A stretch of 64,000 bases of DNA from Haliotis asinina (lineage: Eukaryota; Mollusca; Gastropoda; Lepetellida; Haliotidae). The notes under the pieces were generated by a model. It ran no database searches and had not been told where the DNA came from. It was given only the letters and a program-made list of their open reading frames with translations. The DNA lies in the NCBI RefSeq assembly GCF_037392515.1, contig NC_090290.1:35037253-35101252 (forward strand). The letters are read 5' to 3'. Position 1 is the stretch's first letter; each line of letters opens with the position of its first letter. Shown here piece after piece: positions 47,701 through 56,214 of the stretch. A program made the position numbers and the translations under genes.

Positions 47701-48915
47701 CAGTACGGTGCCTATAACACGACAAACAATGTCAGAACATATGTCATATCTACGCTGTTACATCTGAGCCTTCACTCTGTAAGCAGTTTAATGTCTGTAT
47801 GCACTGTACATCATATGCATATATTATTATTTTTTTAACAAGTGTACGTGACATATTTTAACAAACAAAATACGACTAGACTACTACAAGAACAACATCC
47901 AATGCCAAGCTTTGGGACATTCACAAGTACTGCTAGTTTGATGACAGTTTTACAAAACGACTTTTGAGACATGCCATGTTATATACACCTGCACGTGATT
48001 ATCGTGCAGCTGTAAGTAGTTTATTGCAAGTCAGTTGCAAGGCATACATTTCCCAGGGAGTAGTGTGCGAAATAGCCAAAGGCTTGCCAGCTCTTGGCTA
48101 GTAAAAATCCAGTTCGGACATTAAATCTCCACAGTCACTGGCCCCCACTGGCTAGGGAAATTCCATGTGGTCATTTTGGAAACGTATCAATCTCTCCAAC
48201 TTGCTAAGATATAATACTCTTTTTAATCATGCAAGATTATGGTCTGATAAAAAATGTCCATTGTATGAGCTGGTAAATGATGGAACCCGTGTCTACATTT
48301 GTATTATTTTGTAACTTTCAGGCATAGTTTATATGACCAGCGGGCAAAATTGGGAAACTATTTGGCACACTGCCCGGGAGTTCTAGGGGCATGCTAGGAA
48401 TCGCCAGAGATTTCCATTACAGGCTCGGCAGACGATTTACCATAGGCACTGATTTTGCACGCTATCTTATCTCACACATAAATGTCGTTTTCTGATTAAC
48501 TGAGCGTTCTTCTGTTATTTTCTGTTCTCTACGCTTACAAATGAGTAACGTTTCTATGTACCCCGCTGGGAATGCCGAACTCATGTCGTACTTCTTGGTA
48601 GTAATTCTGTATCTCGAATAACGCTGCATCACGTATGATGTACGGGAATTACGACGTTTTTCTCGTCGTCTGCAAAATCTTTTTGTACTATGCTTAAAAA
48701 ATTTTCAAAAGTATTATTGAGGCGTTCAGTAAGATAAATACGTTTTTCACTGGTCCCTCGGGGAACATGGGTTTCTGGTGTTCCTTCGATGTTTGTTTAT
48801 GTTCTCTGAGACGAAGGATCCATGTCCCCCTCGCGACCACTGAACAACTTATAATGTTTGTATACATACCGATACAACAACACAGAGCCAGAGTCGAGAT
48901 CGCTAAATCGGCCAT
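32536..48915 (-). CDS. secreted cysteine-rich protein with three VWC/pacifastin-like modules, four coding exons
   Basis: Coding exons 48870-48915, 45509-45640, 37890-38045 and 32536-32711 join to 169 residues (510 bases with stop). Residues 1 to about 16 form a short hydrophobic leader (LAISTLALCCCIV). Three modules follow, each C-x18-C-x2-C-x-C-x(6-11)-C-x(4-5)-C: Cys 19,38,41,43,50,56; 70,89,92,94,101,106; 124,143,146,148,160,165. Modules 1 and 2 have W seven residues before Cys2 (F in module 3), and all share the CNxCxC core. The pattern fits the N-terminal half of VWC domains and, more loosely, pacifastin-type inhibitors, whose first loop is shorter. All three introns are phase 1, so module exons 2 and 3 are symmetric 1-1. 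Likely extracellular; a protease-inhibitor or growth-factor-binding role is inference only. I do not recognise a named orthologue. Confidence 0.82.
32933..33127 (-). mobile_element. SINE family B
   Basis: GGATCAGACAATCAAGTGATC, GATCAAGTCAGCGGGCCTGAC and AACCCGGATCTTCACGAG. Intron 3 of the cysteine-rich gene. Confidence 0.85.
33163..33294 (-). mobile_element. SINE family A
   Basis: TTAGTAATATTCCAGCAACAT, GGAATCGAACCCGGGTCTTTG, then a short deletion in the A box. Confidence 0.83.
33928..33999. repeat. 23-bp tandem repeat, three copies
   Basis: ATCTGTATAACATAAAATCC plus ACG, three times in a row without visible change. Confidence 0.95.
34261..34657. mobile_element. hAT-type MITE, same family as 48061
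   Basis: Starts CAGCGTGCGAATAGTTTCC and ends GCTATTTCGCACCAG, with shared interior phrases (AGCAAGTCGGCGAGAGTGATA, CATGAAAATTCAC). No convincing 8-bp target duplication remains. In intron 3 of the cysteine-rich gene. Confidence 0.78.
34658..36595. other. intron sequence, two CRE-bearing tandem segments
   Basis: Mostly unrecognised. Two diverged ~86-bp tandem segments at about 35385-35560 each carry TTGGTGACGTCATAGCA, and a third TGACGTCA is at 35828. Confidence 0.55.
36598..36637. repeat. (CATT)n microsatellite
   Basis: About ten CATT units at the start of a SINE B copy. Confidence 0.95.
36640..36866 (-). mobile_element. SINE family B
   Basis: GGATCAGGCCATCTAGTGATT, GTCAACCAAGTCATCGAGTC and CCCGATCCCGTTAATGGCATC. 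Confidence 0.85.
36808..37062. repeat. ~148-bp imperfect tandem duplication of SINE B 5' end and flank
   Basis: CGACA(G/A)GCATGGG(C/T)T through GCTAAAGGG and AGCTTTGTGAACAT occurs twice, diverged. Confidence 0.75.
37285..37462 (-). mobile_element. SINE family B
   Basis: GTCAACCAAGTCAACGAGCC, CGTTAGTTAGTAGCCTCCTA and AACCCAGATCTTCACGGGT; the tail side is truncated. Confidence 0.8.
37517..37600 (-). mobile_element. SINE family A fragment
   Basis: TTTTACGCGACTTTTGC, CACTAGAAATGGGCTTCACG and TTTTACCCATGTG. Confidence 0.65.
37610..37858 (+). mobile_element. SINE family B, 3' part tandemly doubled
   Basis: The 3' module CATGCTGTTGATCACTGG..ATTGTCTGGTCCAGA..CGCCGCCATATAGCTGGA..GCGGCGTTATACTA occurs twice (to about 37742, then to 37858). 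The second copy ends about 30 bases from the exon 3 donor of the cysteine-rich gene. Confidence 0.88.
37890..38045 (-). CDS. cysteine-rich gene exon 3, module 2
   Basis: Acceptor TTCTTCAG, then residues 61-111 with core SWLAQDHCNNCNC and MICTYKPC. Donor G|GTAGGT, phase 1. The intron side of the donor runs within about 30 bases into a SINE tail. Confidence 0.87.
38212..38333. mobile_element. Tc1-type MITE, 122 bp
   Basis: Ends are CTTAACAGC and GCTGTCAG, with imperfect inverted repeats (AAAGAAACAC against AAAAAAACGC) and TA on both sides (38210-38211, 38334-38335). It is in intron 2 of the cysteine-rich gene, 167 bases upstream of exon 3. Confidence 0.72.
38470..38532 (-). mobile_element. SINE family A remnant
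   Basis: TATGGTTTTACACAAGGGACA, CCACAAATGGGCTTCACA, CATACCCCACCG; heavily deleted. Confidence 0.55.
38534..39690. other. intron sequence, no recognised gene
   Basis: Includes a 115-codon open frame at 39206-39553 with no family motif. The segment near 39075-39165 (TAAGCGCTAGGATAGTCG, AACTTAAGACTATCTTAAC) looks repeat-derived. Confidence 0.45.
39691..40664. mobile_element. hAT-type MITE interrupted by a 47-bp satellite
   Basis: The left end GTGTGCGAAATCGTTTCC and ATGCCTGAAAGTC match the 48061 copy in reverse complement. The right part, from about 40573 (GTCGGGCCAGTGATTGTGG) to CTATTTAGCAC, matches the other half. About 700 bp of unrelated sequence, mostly the 47-bp array, lies between the halves. 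Confidence 0.75.
39904..40447. repeat. 47-bp satellite array, about 11.5 copies
   Basis: Unit: GTGTACATCATTTCTGGTTC, then CGGATACAAAGTGCATGCAA, then ACAAAGA. Copies differ at a few diagnostic sites. Because 47 is not a multiple of 3, the same unit is read through in three frames, which explains overlapping long open frames of up to 231 codons; none is a credible gene. Confidence 0.97.
41225..41720. repeat. ~31-bp minisatellite
   Basis: About 15 diverged units of GGTGATATACATGTTACACC followed by ACAGCATAACA. Period varies 29-33. Confidence 0.9.
42025..42845. repeat. ~31-bp minisatellite, second type
   Basis: About 25 diverged units of CGTCACAACCTACTGTAACG followed by TGACACAAACA. It ends close to the Tc1 element. 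Confidence 0.9.
42927..44473 (-). mobile_element. decayed Tc1/mariner DNA transposon
   Basis: Terminal inverted repeats of 25 bases (23 matching) at 42927-42951 and 44449-44473, core GAGCATTAATTAAGC. TA dinucleotides flank it at 42925-42926 and 44474-44475, the standard Tc1/mariner target duplication. The 1547-bp length and a single minus-strand transposase fit the family. It lies in intron 2 of the cysteine-rich gene, in that gene's orientation. Confidence 0.92.
43192..44234 (-). pseudogene. Tc1-like transposase, frameshifted
   Basis: The first frame (43803-44234) encodes the paired-like helix-turn-helix DNA-binding region, with RLNINHTVISRLIRK and a GRPRKT hook. The second frame (43192-43839) encodes the DDE core, with IHWSDESRF (first Asp) and SRSPELNPFEHLWD. 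The frames meet at a GTGTGGTGT slippage site near 43830. The second catalytic motif, DDNARPH, is readable only in another frame around 43501-43525, so at least one more pair of shifts is present. The family protein is about 340 residues. Inactive as it stands. Confidence 0.9.
44490..44955. other. intron sequence, no recognised feature
   Basis: Flank of the Tc1 element; no similarity recognised. Confidence 0.45.
44958..45182 (-). mobile_element. SINE family B
   Basis: GTTTTACGCCGCACCAGCTAT, GTCTGTAAATAATCGAGTC, CAGGACCAGACAATCCAGGG and CAGATCATCACGGGT; nearly complete. Confidence 0.9.
45509..45640 (-). CDS. cysteine-rich gene exon 2, module 1
   Basis: Acceptor CTGCAG, then residues 17-59 carrying six cysteines with core SWVADDSCNGCDC. 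Donor A|GTAAGG, phase 1. The polypyrimidine tract before the acceptor is only moderate. Confidence 0.82.
45923..46068 (+). mobile_element. SINE family A
   Basis: Plus-strand head AACCTAGTGGTTAAAGCG (A box) and TCGGGTTCCATTCCC (B box), body GATGTCCCCCGCCATGATC, tail GGCGTAAAACTAAACTCACC. Confidence 0.9.
46070..47414. other. intron 1 sequence, no recognised feature
   Basis: AT-rich; no coding, RNA or repeat signature identified. Confidence 0.45.
47415..47570 (+). mobile_element. SINE family A
   Basis: GGTGGGTAGTCTAGTAACTAA, CCCGAGTTCGATTCCCCACG, GTGTCCCCGACGGAATATTGC and a CACTCACTCA tail. Confidence 0.87.
48061..48372. mobile_element. hAT-type MITE, best-preserved copy
   Basis: Inverted ends TAGTGTGCGAAATAG and CAGTGTGCCAAATAG. 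The flanking 8-mers CCAGGGAG (48053-48060) and CCCGGGAG (48373-48380) match 7 of 8, the hAT target-duplication length. 312 bp, non-coding, in intron 1 of the cysteine-rich gene. Confidence 0.85.
48870..48915 (-). CDS. cysteine-rich gene exon 1, leader
   Basis: ATG at 48915, then 15 codons (MADLAISTLALCCCI) plus one base, donor G|GTATGT (phase 1). G at codon position 1 joins TA of exon 2 to give Val16. Assignment rests on the phase match, the signal-like sequence and the absence of a leader in exon 2. Confidence 0.68.
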
Positions 48916-49945
48916 TGTGGAGTGATTTCCCGATGAGAGATTACTGAAAACAATTCAGTATGAGATCCTTATCTGTTTAAAGACACAACCGTGAGAAACT
49001 TACCACGTGATATGTTGTAAATTCCAAGCCATACCATATGGCACGCTTATTTTTTATTGATAATATATGGGAATTGGTTTAAATTTAACTTGACGTGAAG
49101 GAGTATAATGTTGAAATTCAGTGGCAAGGATCTGACAGTTTTACAACTCACGCTGAAGAGGCATTGAATAAAACAGTTCATATGAAGAAAAAAATTTCAG
49201 AGTGACACAAACACTCAGTTCTCCTTAACACGAAATTGTCTCTTAAACACATTCGCTTAACTTTTTTTTTTTCACATGGGATCTGGCAAGAGTTGAGCTG
49301 TTGGAGTTACCTCCCTTATGTTGATACGCGGCAGAGTTTCTGCATTGACTTATCATTGGCAACCAAGGCGACGATGTCGGTCAGACAACTAATATTAGAC
49401 CGACAATTCACGTGGACAGGTAACATAATTCTCAGACAATGTAACCATACATTCTATATTGGTCTAACGAGACTAGATTTATTTTGTTAAACAGACATGT
49501 TATTACAAGATAATGGCATTTGTGCCTCCAACAGATCTGACAGGAAAACGTTATTGTCAGAGGAATTACAGGGTGGGGCGCTTAATGACGGCATATTACA
49601 TCATTACGTTGTAATATAAGTACTTGAATGACGTCATTGCATTATGAAGTGAGTTTGAGTAAAGTGATATATCTTTACTTCAGAGACAGAAATTTCATAT
49701 CTACCTGCATTTAAAATACCCTATTGCCAGAACAGATTCGTGACTGAAAAATATATTCTGTTCCGTTTCTTGGTGCGGCACACAATGAATGACAATGTAA
49801 ATATATAGATTTCAGTAAATGCATTTGGTCAGGATGTCTGAGCACCTGATGGCCGAGTCTTTCAGTGAACCCGTTTTGAGCGAATGCAACTGCGAGTAAC
49901 TGTCCCTCACTTTGTTGTTTCGAGTTGTATGTCTTGCTTCGCACA
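48916..49945. other. upstream region of the cysteine-rich gene
   Basis: It should contain the 5' UTR and promoter. AT-rich motifs near 49050-49075 could serve as a TATA element, but none is clear. A TGACGTCA site is at 49629-49636. Confidence 0.35.
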
Positions 49946-49950
49946 ATATC

Positions 49951-50178
49951 CGTGAAGATCCGGGTTAGAAATGATCTTCATCACCACACACTTGTCGAAT
50001 ATGGCGACTTACAGGATAGGCTGGTCAGGCTCACTGACTTGGTTGACACATGTCATCGGTTTCCCGATTGCGCAGATCGATGCTTATGCTTTTGATCAAT
50101 GGATTGTCTGGTCCAGACTCAATTATTTACAGAGCGCTACCCTATAGAAAATTATGGAGAGTGGCGTTAAACTTAGCG
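49951..50178 (+). mobile_element. SINE family B
   Basis: Plus orientation: GTGAAGATCCGGGTTAGAAAT, GGTCAGGCTCACTGACTTGG, GATTGTCTGGTCCAGACTC and GGCGTTAAACTTAGCGAG. The segment covering the GTCGCCTCTTACG motif is altered. Confidence 0.87.
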
Positions 50179-50179
50179 A

Positions 50180-52000
50180 GTTTATACCTCCGTTCATAAC
50201 ACCTGCGATAGAGTTCATAACTGCAGTTCGTTTAATACAAAACGTTAGCATTAGACAAATTTATGGCGATTTGTGGCTTCGTTTATTGTAACAAATTTAC
50301 GTTATTTCTGTAACCATGTGTTATAACTGTTAATGATTTTGAGTTAATAATTGTATGTCATTAGACTACCGCTGCCTGACGTTATGTAATTAGTCGTCTC
50401 AAAAACATGATCGTATGGTCCACGTGCAGTATGCGGGCAACAGTCTTGTTGCAGTCGTCACCCAGTAGACTTGTTGTGTAGTTTATTCGTGTCTATGGAA
50501 CGTGAAATTACTGACGAACTTAACAGTATGCATAACTATTATACTGCCAATATGTTGTTCAGCTTGACCTGAGCTACTCTACATATGCATGACCTGGGAG
50601 GTCAAAGGGCACAAGCGGGTTGGTCGAGTTTACTTCATTAAATAAGGGAGCAGAGAATGTTGTTGTTGCGTTCGTGCGAAACATGCAAACATGGATTCGT
50701 TACAGAACTTATTCCGGAACATCCCGAATTAAAGAAACATTAAACCATCTGCATCCTCTTGTTTAAAGAAAGTTACGACATTGCTGACGATTTCTCGAAA
50801 CTGAGATGTCAAACGGCGACCTTGTCTCGGCTGCTCGGAAACAATCACCCGACAAAGGCGCACCCCTTCACAATAATAGACCCTACCAGTTGTGGCACGC
50901 TCACGCAATGGATTAGTATTCAGTTGCTCAGGTCATTCCGAACAACCTGTGGGTGAACTACTCAGTGGTACCCTTTCATTACAAATAGAACGTGGTAGAT
51001 TTTCTCGTCCTAAGACGCCACTGGCAGACAGGTTCTGTCGTCACTGTAGTTAGTGGTCAGGCTATCGAAGTCCTAGGCAAGATTTGTTTAAAAAGGTTAA
51101 CATTTTACACCGGAACATTCCTCCGTTATCGAACACTGAATAAGCTGCATTCCTCTTACACACACAAAATATTCTGAATCCAGTGTTCGCTTTTGTTGTA
51201 CGTACAGGTGTTAAGTACCACCCAATAACATTATAACCATTTTACTTTCTCTCTGCGTCTTTCATTTTTATGATACTTCTTTTTTTGTTTCATTCCTATG
51301 TTTTACACATCCTATGTACATATTGTCTCACTGGCCGGCTAGCCTTGTGTTTGCATATTCTATGTTCTTTCATGTTCAAATGTCGAACTCTGATGTGCCG
51401 AACGTAAAGAGGCCATGGTAATTATTCGAGTCACCAGGGGTTCGACACAACGGGAAAAGACCACTTTATTACATAGTGGCAGTCAATGTAGGACTACGTA
51501 ATTCAATACATGTTACAGACACATGTGATTTGGACTGGGAATGTCCATTCAAAATAGTTTGTACCTAATTGATCTCTGTGACGACAGACGCGCATGACGC
51601 ACCTCGATGCTCATGTTATTAACCACTGGTTGATCTTTCTTCTACTCGAGTTTTGAAATAGAAACGCACACCCTTTGGCATACGGATATTGTGGAAACAT
51701 GTAAAAGTGCTATGTTTTACATAACACCACATGTACCCAAATTCACTCATTTTAAATGAAATATCACCCAAAGTCACATCAAGGACAAACAATTCTCGCA
51801 CTAAGCAAAAATCACGCCGGTTAAAAGGGTTGCTCACCTCAGAGACTAAACTAGGATCACATTTGTACAAGGAGCATTGGATTTCGAAGATATAAAAAGA
51901 AACCAGCACCAGTAAACAATAATATCTTGTTTTATTGGAACACCACAATGGTATAAATGGCACACTGTGGATATATTAGACGTGTTCTATTTTTGTCACG
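50180..52000. other. no recognised feature
   Basis: Short open frames up to 114 codons without family motifs; no repeats identified. Confidence 0.45.
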
Positions 52001-52004
52001 TGGC

Positions 52005-52078
52005 CTAATGCACTCTCTCTATCTCTATCTCTCTCTCCCACTCTCTGTGTGTGTGTGTGTGTGTGCGCGCGCGCGCAA
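52005..52078. repeat. (CT)n, (TG)n and (CG)n tract
   Basis: CTCTAT/CT units, then GTGTG, then CGCGCGCG. Confidence 0.92.
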
Positions 52079-52506
52079 AGTGAAATATATGTACATATTT
52101 CCATTACAATTGTTTTTATAATTATAGGATATGTATACATATACATAGTACATTCTCGAGTCGCGGGCATTCGATCTCTGGATGTCAGTCTCAATGGCAC
52201 ATCATATTATCAGTCTCAACTCCCTGGAGATTATACATCTCTAGCAGCCACTAGGCGCACCAAGTTGTTGTAGCATTCCCATCCTTACGTGGTACCCATT
52301 CACAGCGGGGTGGACTGGAACACATAGCCACAGTATTTGTTCAAGTTTACTGTACCCGCAACTAGGTGTTTGCACTTATTGGGTGTTCATGGGTGCAAAC
52401 AAAATTGTACACCACGTCTGAACTGTCATGAATAACTCTTATATTGAGAAATTAAAAGAAATTCACTGAGTATTCTAGATGGACTTGAAGTCACCGTTTG
52501 AGACAG

Positions 52507-52782
52507 TGACAGTGAGTGAGTGAGTTGAGTTTTACGCCACTCTCAGCAATATTCCAGCTATATGGCGGCGGTCTGTAAATAATCGAGTCTGGACCTGACA
52601 ATCCCGTGATCAACAACATGACCATCGATCTGCGCGAATGGGAACCAATGACATGTGTCATCCAAGTCAGCGAGCCTGACCACCCGATCCCGTTAGTCGC
52701 CTCTTACGACAAGCATAGTCGCCTTTTATGGCAAGTATGGGTTGCCGAAGGCCTATTCTACCCCGGTACCTTCACGGGTCCA
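52507..52782 (-). mobile_element. SINE family B, near complete
   Basis: Starts with GTGAGTGAGTGAGTTGAG, includes GCTATATGGCGGCGGTCTG, CGAGCCTGACCACCCGATCC and ACCTTCACGGGTCC. It is the best family B reference here; a small duplication of CTTATGGCAAG follows the CGACAAGC motif. Confidence 0.92.
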
Positions 52783-52962
52783 CACATGACAAATTCAATC
52801 CATGTTATTCACATTTAGTGACTATATATAAAACCCACTTGTGTTGAAAGAAAAATCACTTTCAAATGTCCCTAGTCTCCATGCGGAACAGCTTTTTCTG
52901 GTCTGTTATTTTCGTCCAAAGGAGTTGCCTTGCAATACATAATATGCATGCTACAATCAAAT

Positions 52963-53110
52963 GAGTAAGCGAGTATGGTTTTACACTGCTTTTAGCAATA
53001 TTCCAGCAATGTCACGGCGGGGGGCACCAGAAATGGGCTTCACATATTGTGAGAATCGAACCCGGATCTTCTGCGTGACGAGTGAACCTTTCACCACTAG
53101 GCTATTCCAC
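52963..53110 (-). mobile_element. SINE family A
   Basis: GTATGGTTTTACACTGCTTTT, CACGGCGGGGGGCACCAGAA and ATCGAACCCGGATCTTCTG. Confidence 0.88.
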
Positions 53111-53830
53111 ACCCTGCAACAATCAGGGAGTGGCTGTTCTGCCTACGTATCTGACCAGGGCAGTTGTTGACAACCGTTAATGTTTGTACCCAACACCCCA
53201 GTGTAGCGTCCCATGACTTTGTAAAGGAGTAGCAGATGTTAAAGTCCATCGCTCCTCCAGCAAGACAGCTGAGGAATATTATTTCATGAAACTGGAAATT
53301 AATACAAATTTAGAAATTGACGTAAATCCCACCTATTCCTGTCCTCGTCTGACGCCAGCGTGTCTCGCGTTTCATATTAAAACGAGGCTGAATCGCACAG
53401 TACTTTAAAAATACTTTGAATGATAACAAGTGGAACAGAGTGAGAATGGTAAGGTAGTCCAAATATTTTATGCAAAATGATTAAAATGTCAAAAGTTTCC
53501 AGCTTGAAGCTAGTGAGCTATCTCTTTACGTTAAATTGACACGAAGAGCAATTTTATGTTGATTCAGCTGTGTGCAAGGCATCTTGGATGGCACGTCACA
53601 CCAACACAAATTTGCGCATGTTCCTTAGGAACATGAGTGTCTATATTTGTTTCTTCCAGGTTTGATCGATTTGTGGAGATGAATCATCGCTGTACATCTC
53701 CTGACATACTATATAAAGTCATCAATGTAAAACACAATAGAAATGTGATTTACATCATTAAAGTATCTTCTGTGGTTTTAGTGCACGCGTTCTTAAATAC
53801 AATTCTTAAAGCGCGATCAACTAATCCAGT
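53111..53830. other. no recognised feature
   Basis: No coding or repeat signature beyond short open frames. Confidence 0.45.
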
Positions 53831-53833
53831 AAC

Positions 53834-54064
53834 CCGTGAAGATCCGGGTTAGAATTGATATTTAGTTACTCGTAAGAGGCGACTAACGGGATCCGGTGGT
53901 CAGGCTCGCTGATTTGGTTGACACATGTCGTTGTAACAAACTTGCGTAGATCGTTGCTCATTCTGTTGCTCGATGGATTGTCTTGTCCTGACTTGATTAT
54001 TCACATACCGCCGCCATATAGCTGGAATATTGCTGAGTACGGCGTAAAACTAAACCTACTCACT
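53834..54064 (+). mobile_element. SINE family B
   Basis: CGTGAAGATCCGGGTTAGAAT, GTAAGAGGCGACTAACGGGA, CGCCGCCATATAGCTGGAATA and GGCGTAAAACTAAACC; missing only an internal segment. Confidence 0.9.
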
Positions 54065-54103
54065 GACCCGGTTGATGAAAAGTCGGACGAGGGAGCATCC
54101 CAA

Positions 54104-54267
54104 GAGTGAGTAAGTTTAGTTTTACGTCGCTTTTAACAGTATTTCAGCAATATGACGGCGGGGGACCTCAGAAATGGCATTCGCGCATTGTACCCATGCG
54201 GGGAATCGAACCCAGGTCTTCGGCGTGACAAGTGAACGTTTGAACCACTATGCTACCCCCACCGTCC
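54104..54267 (-). mobile_element. SINE family A
   Basis: GAGTGAGTAAGTTTAGTTTTA, GACGGCGGGGGACCTCAGAA, GGAATCGAACCCAGGTCTTCG. Confidence 0.92.
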
Positions 54268-54309
54268 CACGAGACCTTAGGTGGGTGTATTTGATCATGA
54301 TGACGTCTT

Positions 54310-55190
54310 ACTGGACAGTCCTGACCAGTAACCCCAGCAAATTTTGCAAGACGATGTCGGTCAGAAAACAGGACTACACGAACCCTGTAATGCGATTGCG
54401 TTCAGCAAGGAGGGCAAGGCGAATTCTACAATAATTTTTTGGTTCCTCAACAAGACGCTACAAGAATCCTGAAATAAGAGATTTGTCTCAGTAAGAATGG
54501 TCTACATGAATTCTGCAGTGAGATTGCGGTCATGGCGGACTGCAAGATTAATGCAGGAAGACTGGATTCGTCATGAAGGGGCTAGAAAAATCCTGAAGTA
54601 AATCTGGACTCAACAAGAAAGGGGCACAAGAATCAGTAAGATGGGATACAGGAAGAAGGACTATGCTAATCCTGGAATAAAATTGGGTTCACTGAGTGAG
54701 GGGCTACAAGAATCCTGCTATAAGGTCGGACACAGGAAGAAGGGTTATACGAATCCTGAAATAAAAGTTTGGTTGACCATTTAGGAGCTACAGAAATCCT
54801 GCAGTACGATCGGGTTCAGGAAGAAGGGCTACGCGAATCCTGGAGTAAAACTGGGTTCATCCAGAAAGGGTTACAAAAAGCTCACAGTATGGTGTCGTTC
54901 AGCTGAAGAGAGCTACATAACAAAAAGACGTAGTTCAGAGGAAGAACTACAAGAAGCCTGCAGTAAGATTAGGTTCGTGACATGGGCAAAGATAATTCTG
55001 TAATACATTTGGTTCATCAAAAAGGCGCTTGAAGACAAGAAGCCTGAAATAGGATCATGCTCATCCAGACATGCTGCTAGAATTGTGCCGAAAGAAAGAG
55101 GTTCAAGAAGCTTGCAGGAAGACTCAATTGAGTGTAAGAGATGAAATTCTTTTTTACTCCATACACGAAACAGTTTCATAGCTTAAGTAA
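54310..55190. repeat. ~41-bp minisatellite arranged as dimers
   Basis: GAATCCTGCAGTAAGATCGG with GTTCAGGAAGAAGGGCTAC, alternating with GAATCCTGAAATAAAATTGG and TTCATCAAGAAAGGG-like units. About 20 diverged units; spacing of GAATCCTG is 40-43 bases. Confidence 0.85.
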
Positions 55191-55825
55191 CGTCAAGGTG
55201 TATCCCGTTAATGCAAAGCAGGATGATGACAAACCTTCTGTTCGCCGGTAGGACGCTTCACCCACTACACTACATTGCGGACTAGATGAAAAGTGAAGAT
55301 CGTTATTGGGTAAACTCATTGACTCTTTGCGTTCTCAGCCCGGTCAGCTAGTTAAGTATACGGCTATTCTAGACCATACTCAACACACTGGCTTTACATG
55401 CCAAAGCAACCAACTGATATACCGAGTTGGGGCTCCATGGCTCATCAACATGGACCTGACTGTCGTTTATCTGTTGCTGTTTTCTGACCCTAACCGAAGA
55501 GCGATCAATCCGATCATGCAGAGAGTGCAATGACATTTCTATTCTCACCGCAGAGTCTAAATATAGCAACCCCTGCCTTCATCCGCGTTCGCCGCCTCCA
55601 CCACCGCCGCTGCCGTGCTGGTTGCAGCGAGTATCGATCTTTCGTCGTGAATGAACGTGAAACGCTCCATTCATAGGGTCTACGAACATATGACACCACA
55701 CAGCATGTTTTGCAGGTGGGCAGTGTCATGAGAATTATGTCCCTTGTCCGGAGGGATGCGCTGGTTTTTTAGAATCCATGAATATGTTAGAAGAACAGAA
55801 ATGTTTTAATAGCATGTAAAAATTA
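55191..55825. other. no recognised feature
   Basis: Contains a CCGCCTCCACCACCGCCGCTG GC-rich patch near 55590-55615. No coding support. Confidence 0.45.
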
Positions 55826-55990
55826 AGTGAGTGAGTCACGTTTTACGCTGCTTTTAACAATATTTCAGTAATATCAAGGCGGGTGGGGGACACCAGAAAT
55901 AGTTTTCACATATTGTGCTCATGGGGGGAACGGAACGCGAGTCTTTGGCATGACGAGCGAACGCCTTAACCACTAGGCTACCACGCCGTT
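55826..55990 (-). mobile_element. SINE family A
   Basis: GTGAGTGAGTCACGTTTTACG, GGGGGACACCAGAAATAG, CTTAACCACTAGGCTACC. Confidence 0.9.
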
Positions 55991-56035
55991 CGTGAAGAAA
56001 CAGAATTTTCCTCGTTTAGAATGATGCTAAACAGT

Positions 56036-56214
56036 GAGCGAGTGAGTGAGGCTTGTTTTGCGCCGCTTTTACCGACTGTACCAACGTTCCTGCAATATAA
56101 CGACGGGACACATCAGAAAGGGGCTTTATACATTGTACATATGTGGAGAATCGAACACGAGCCTTCAGTGTGATGAGCGAATGCTTTAACCACTGGGCTA
56201 CCACAGCGCCCATA
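56036..56214 (-). mobile_element. SINE family A at the start of a tandem duplication
   Basis: GAGCGAGTGAGTGAGGCTTG tail, then the variant body ACCGACTGTACCAACGTTCC. The second duplicate at 56740-56886 carries the same SINE without its tail. Confidence 0.88.
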
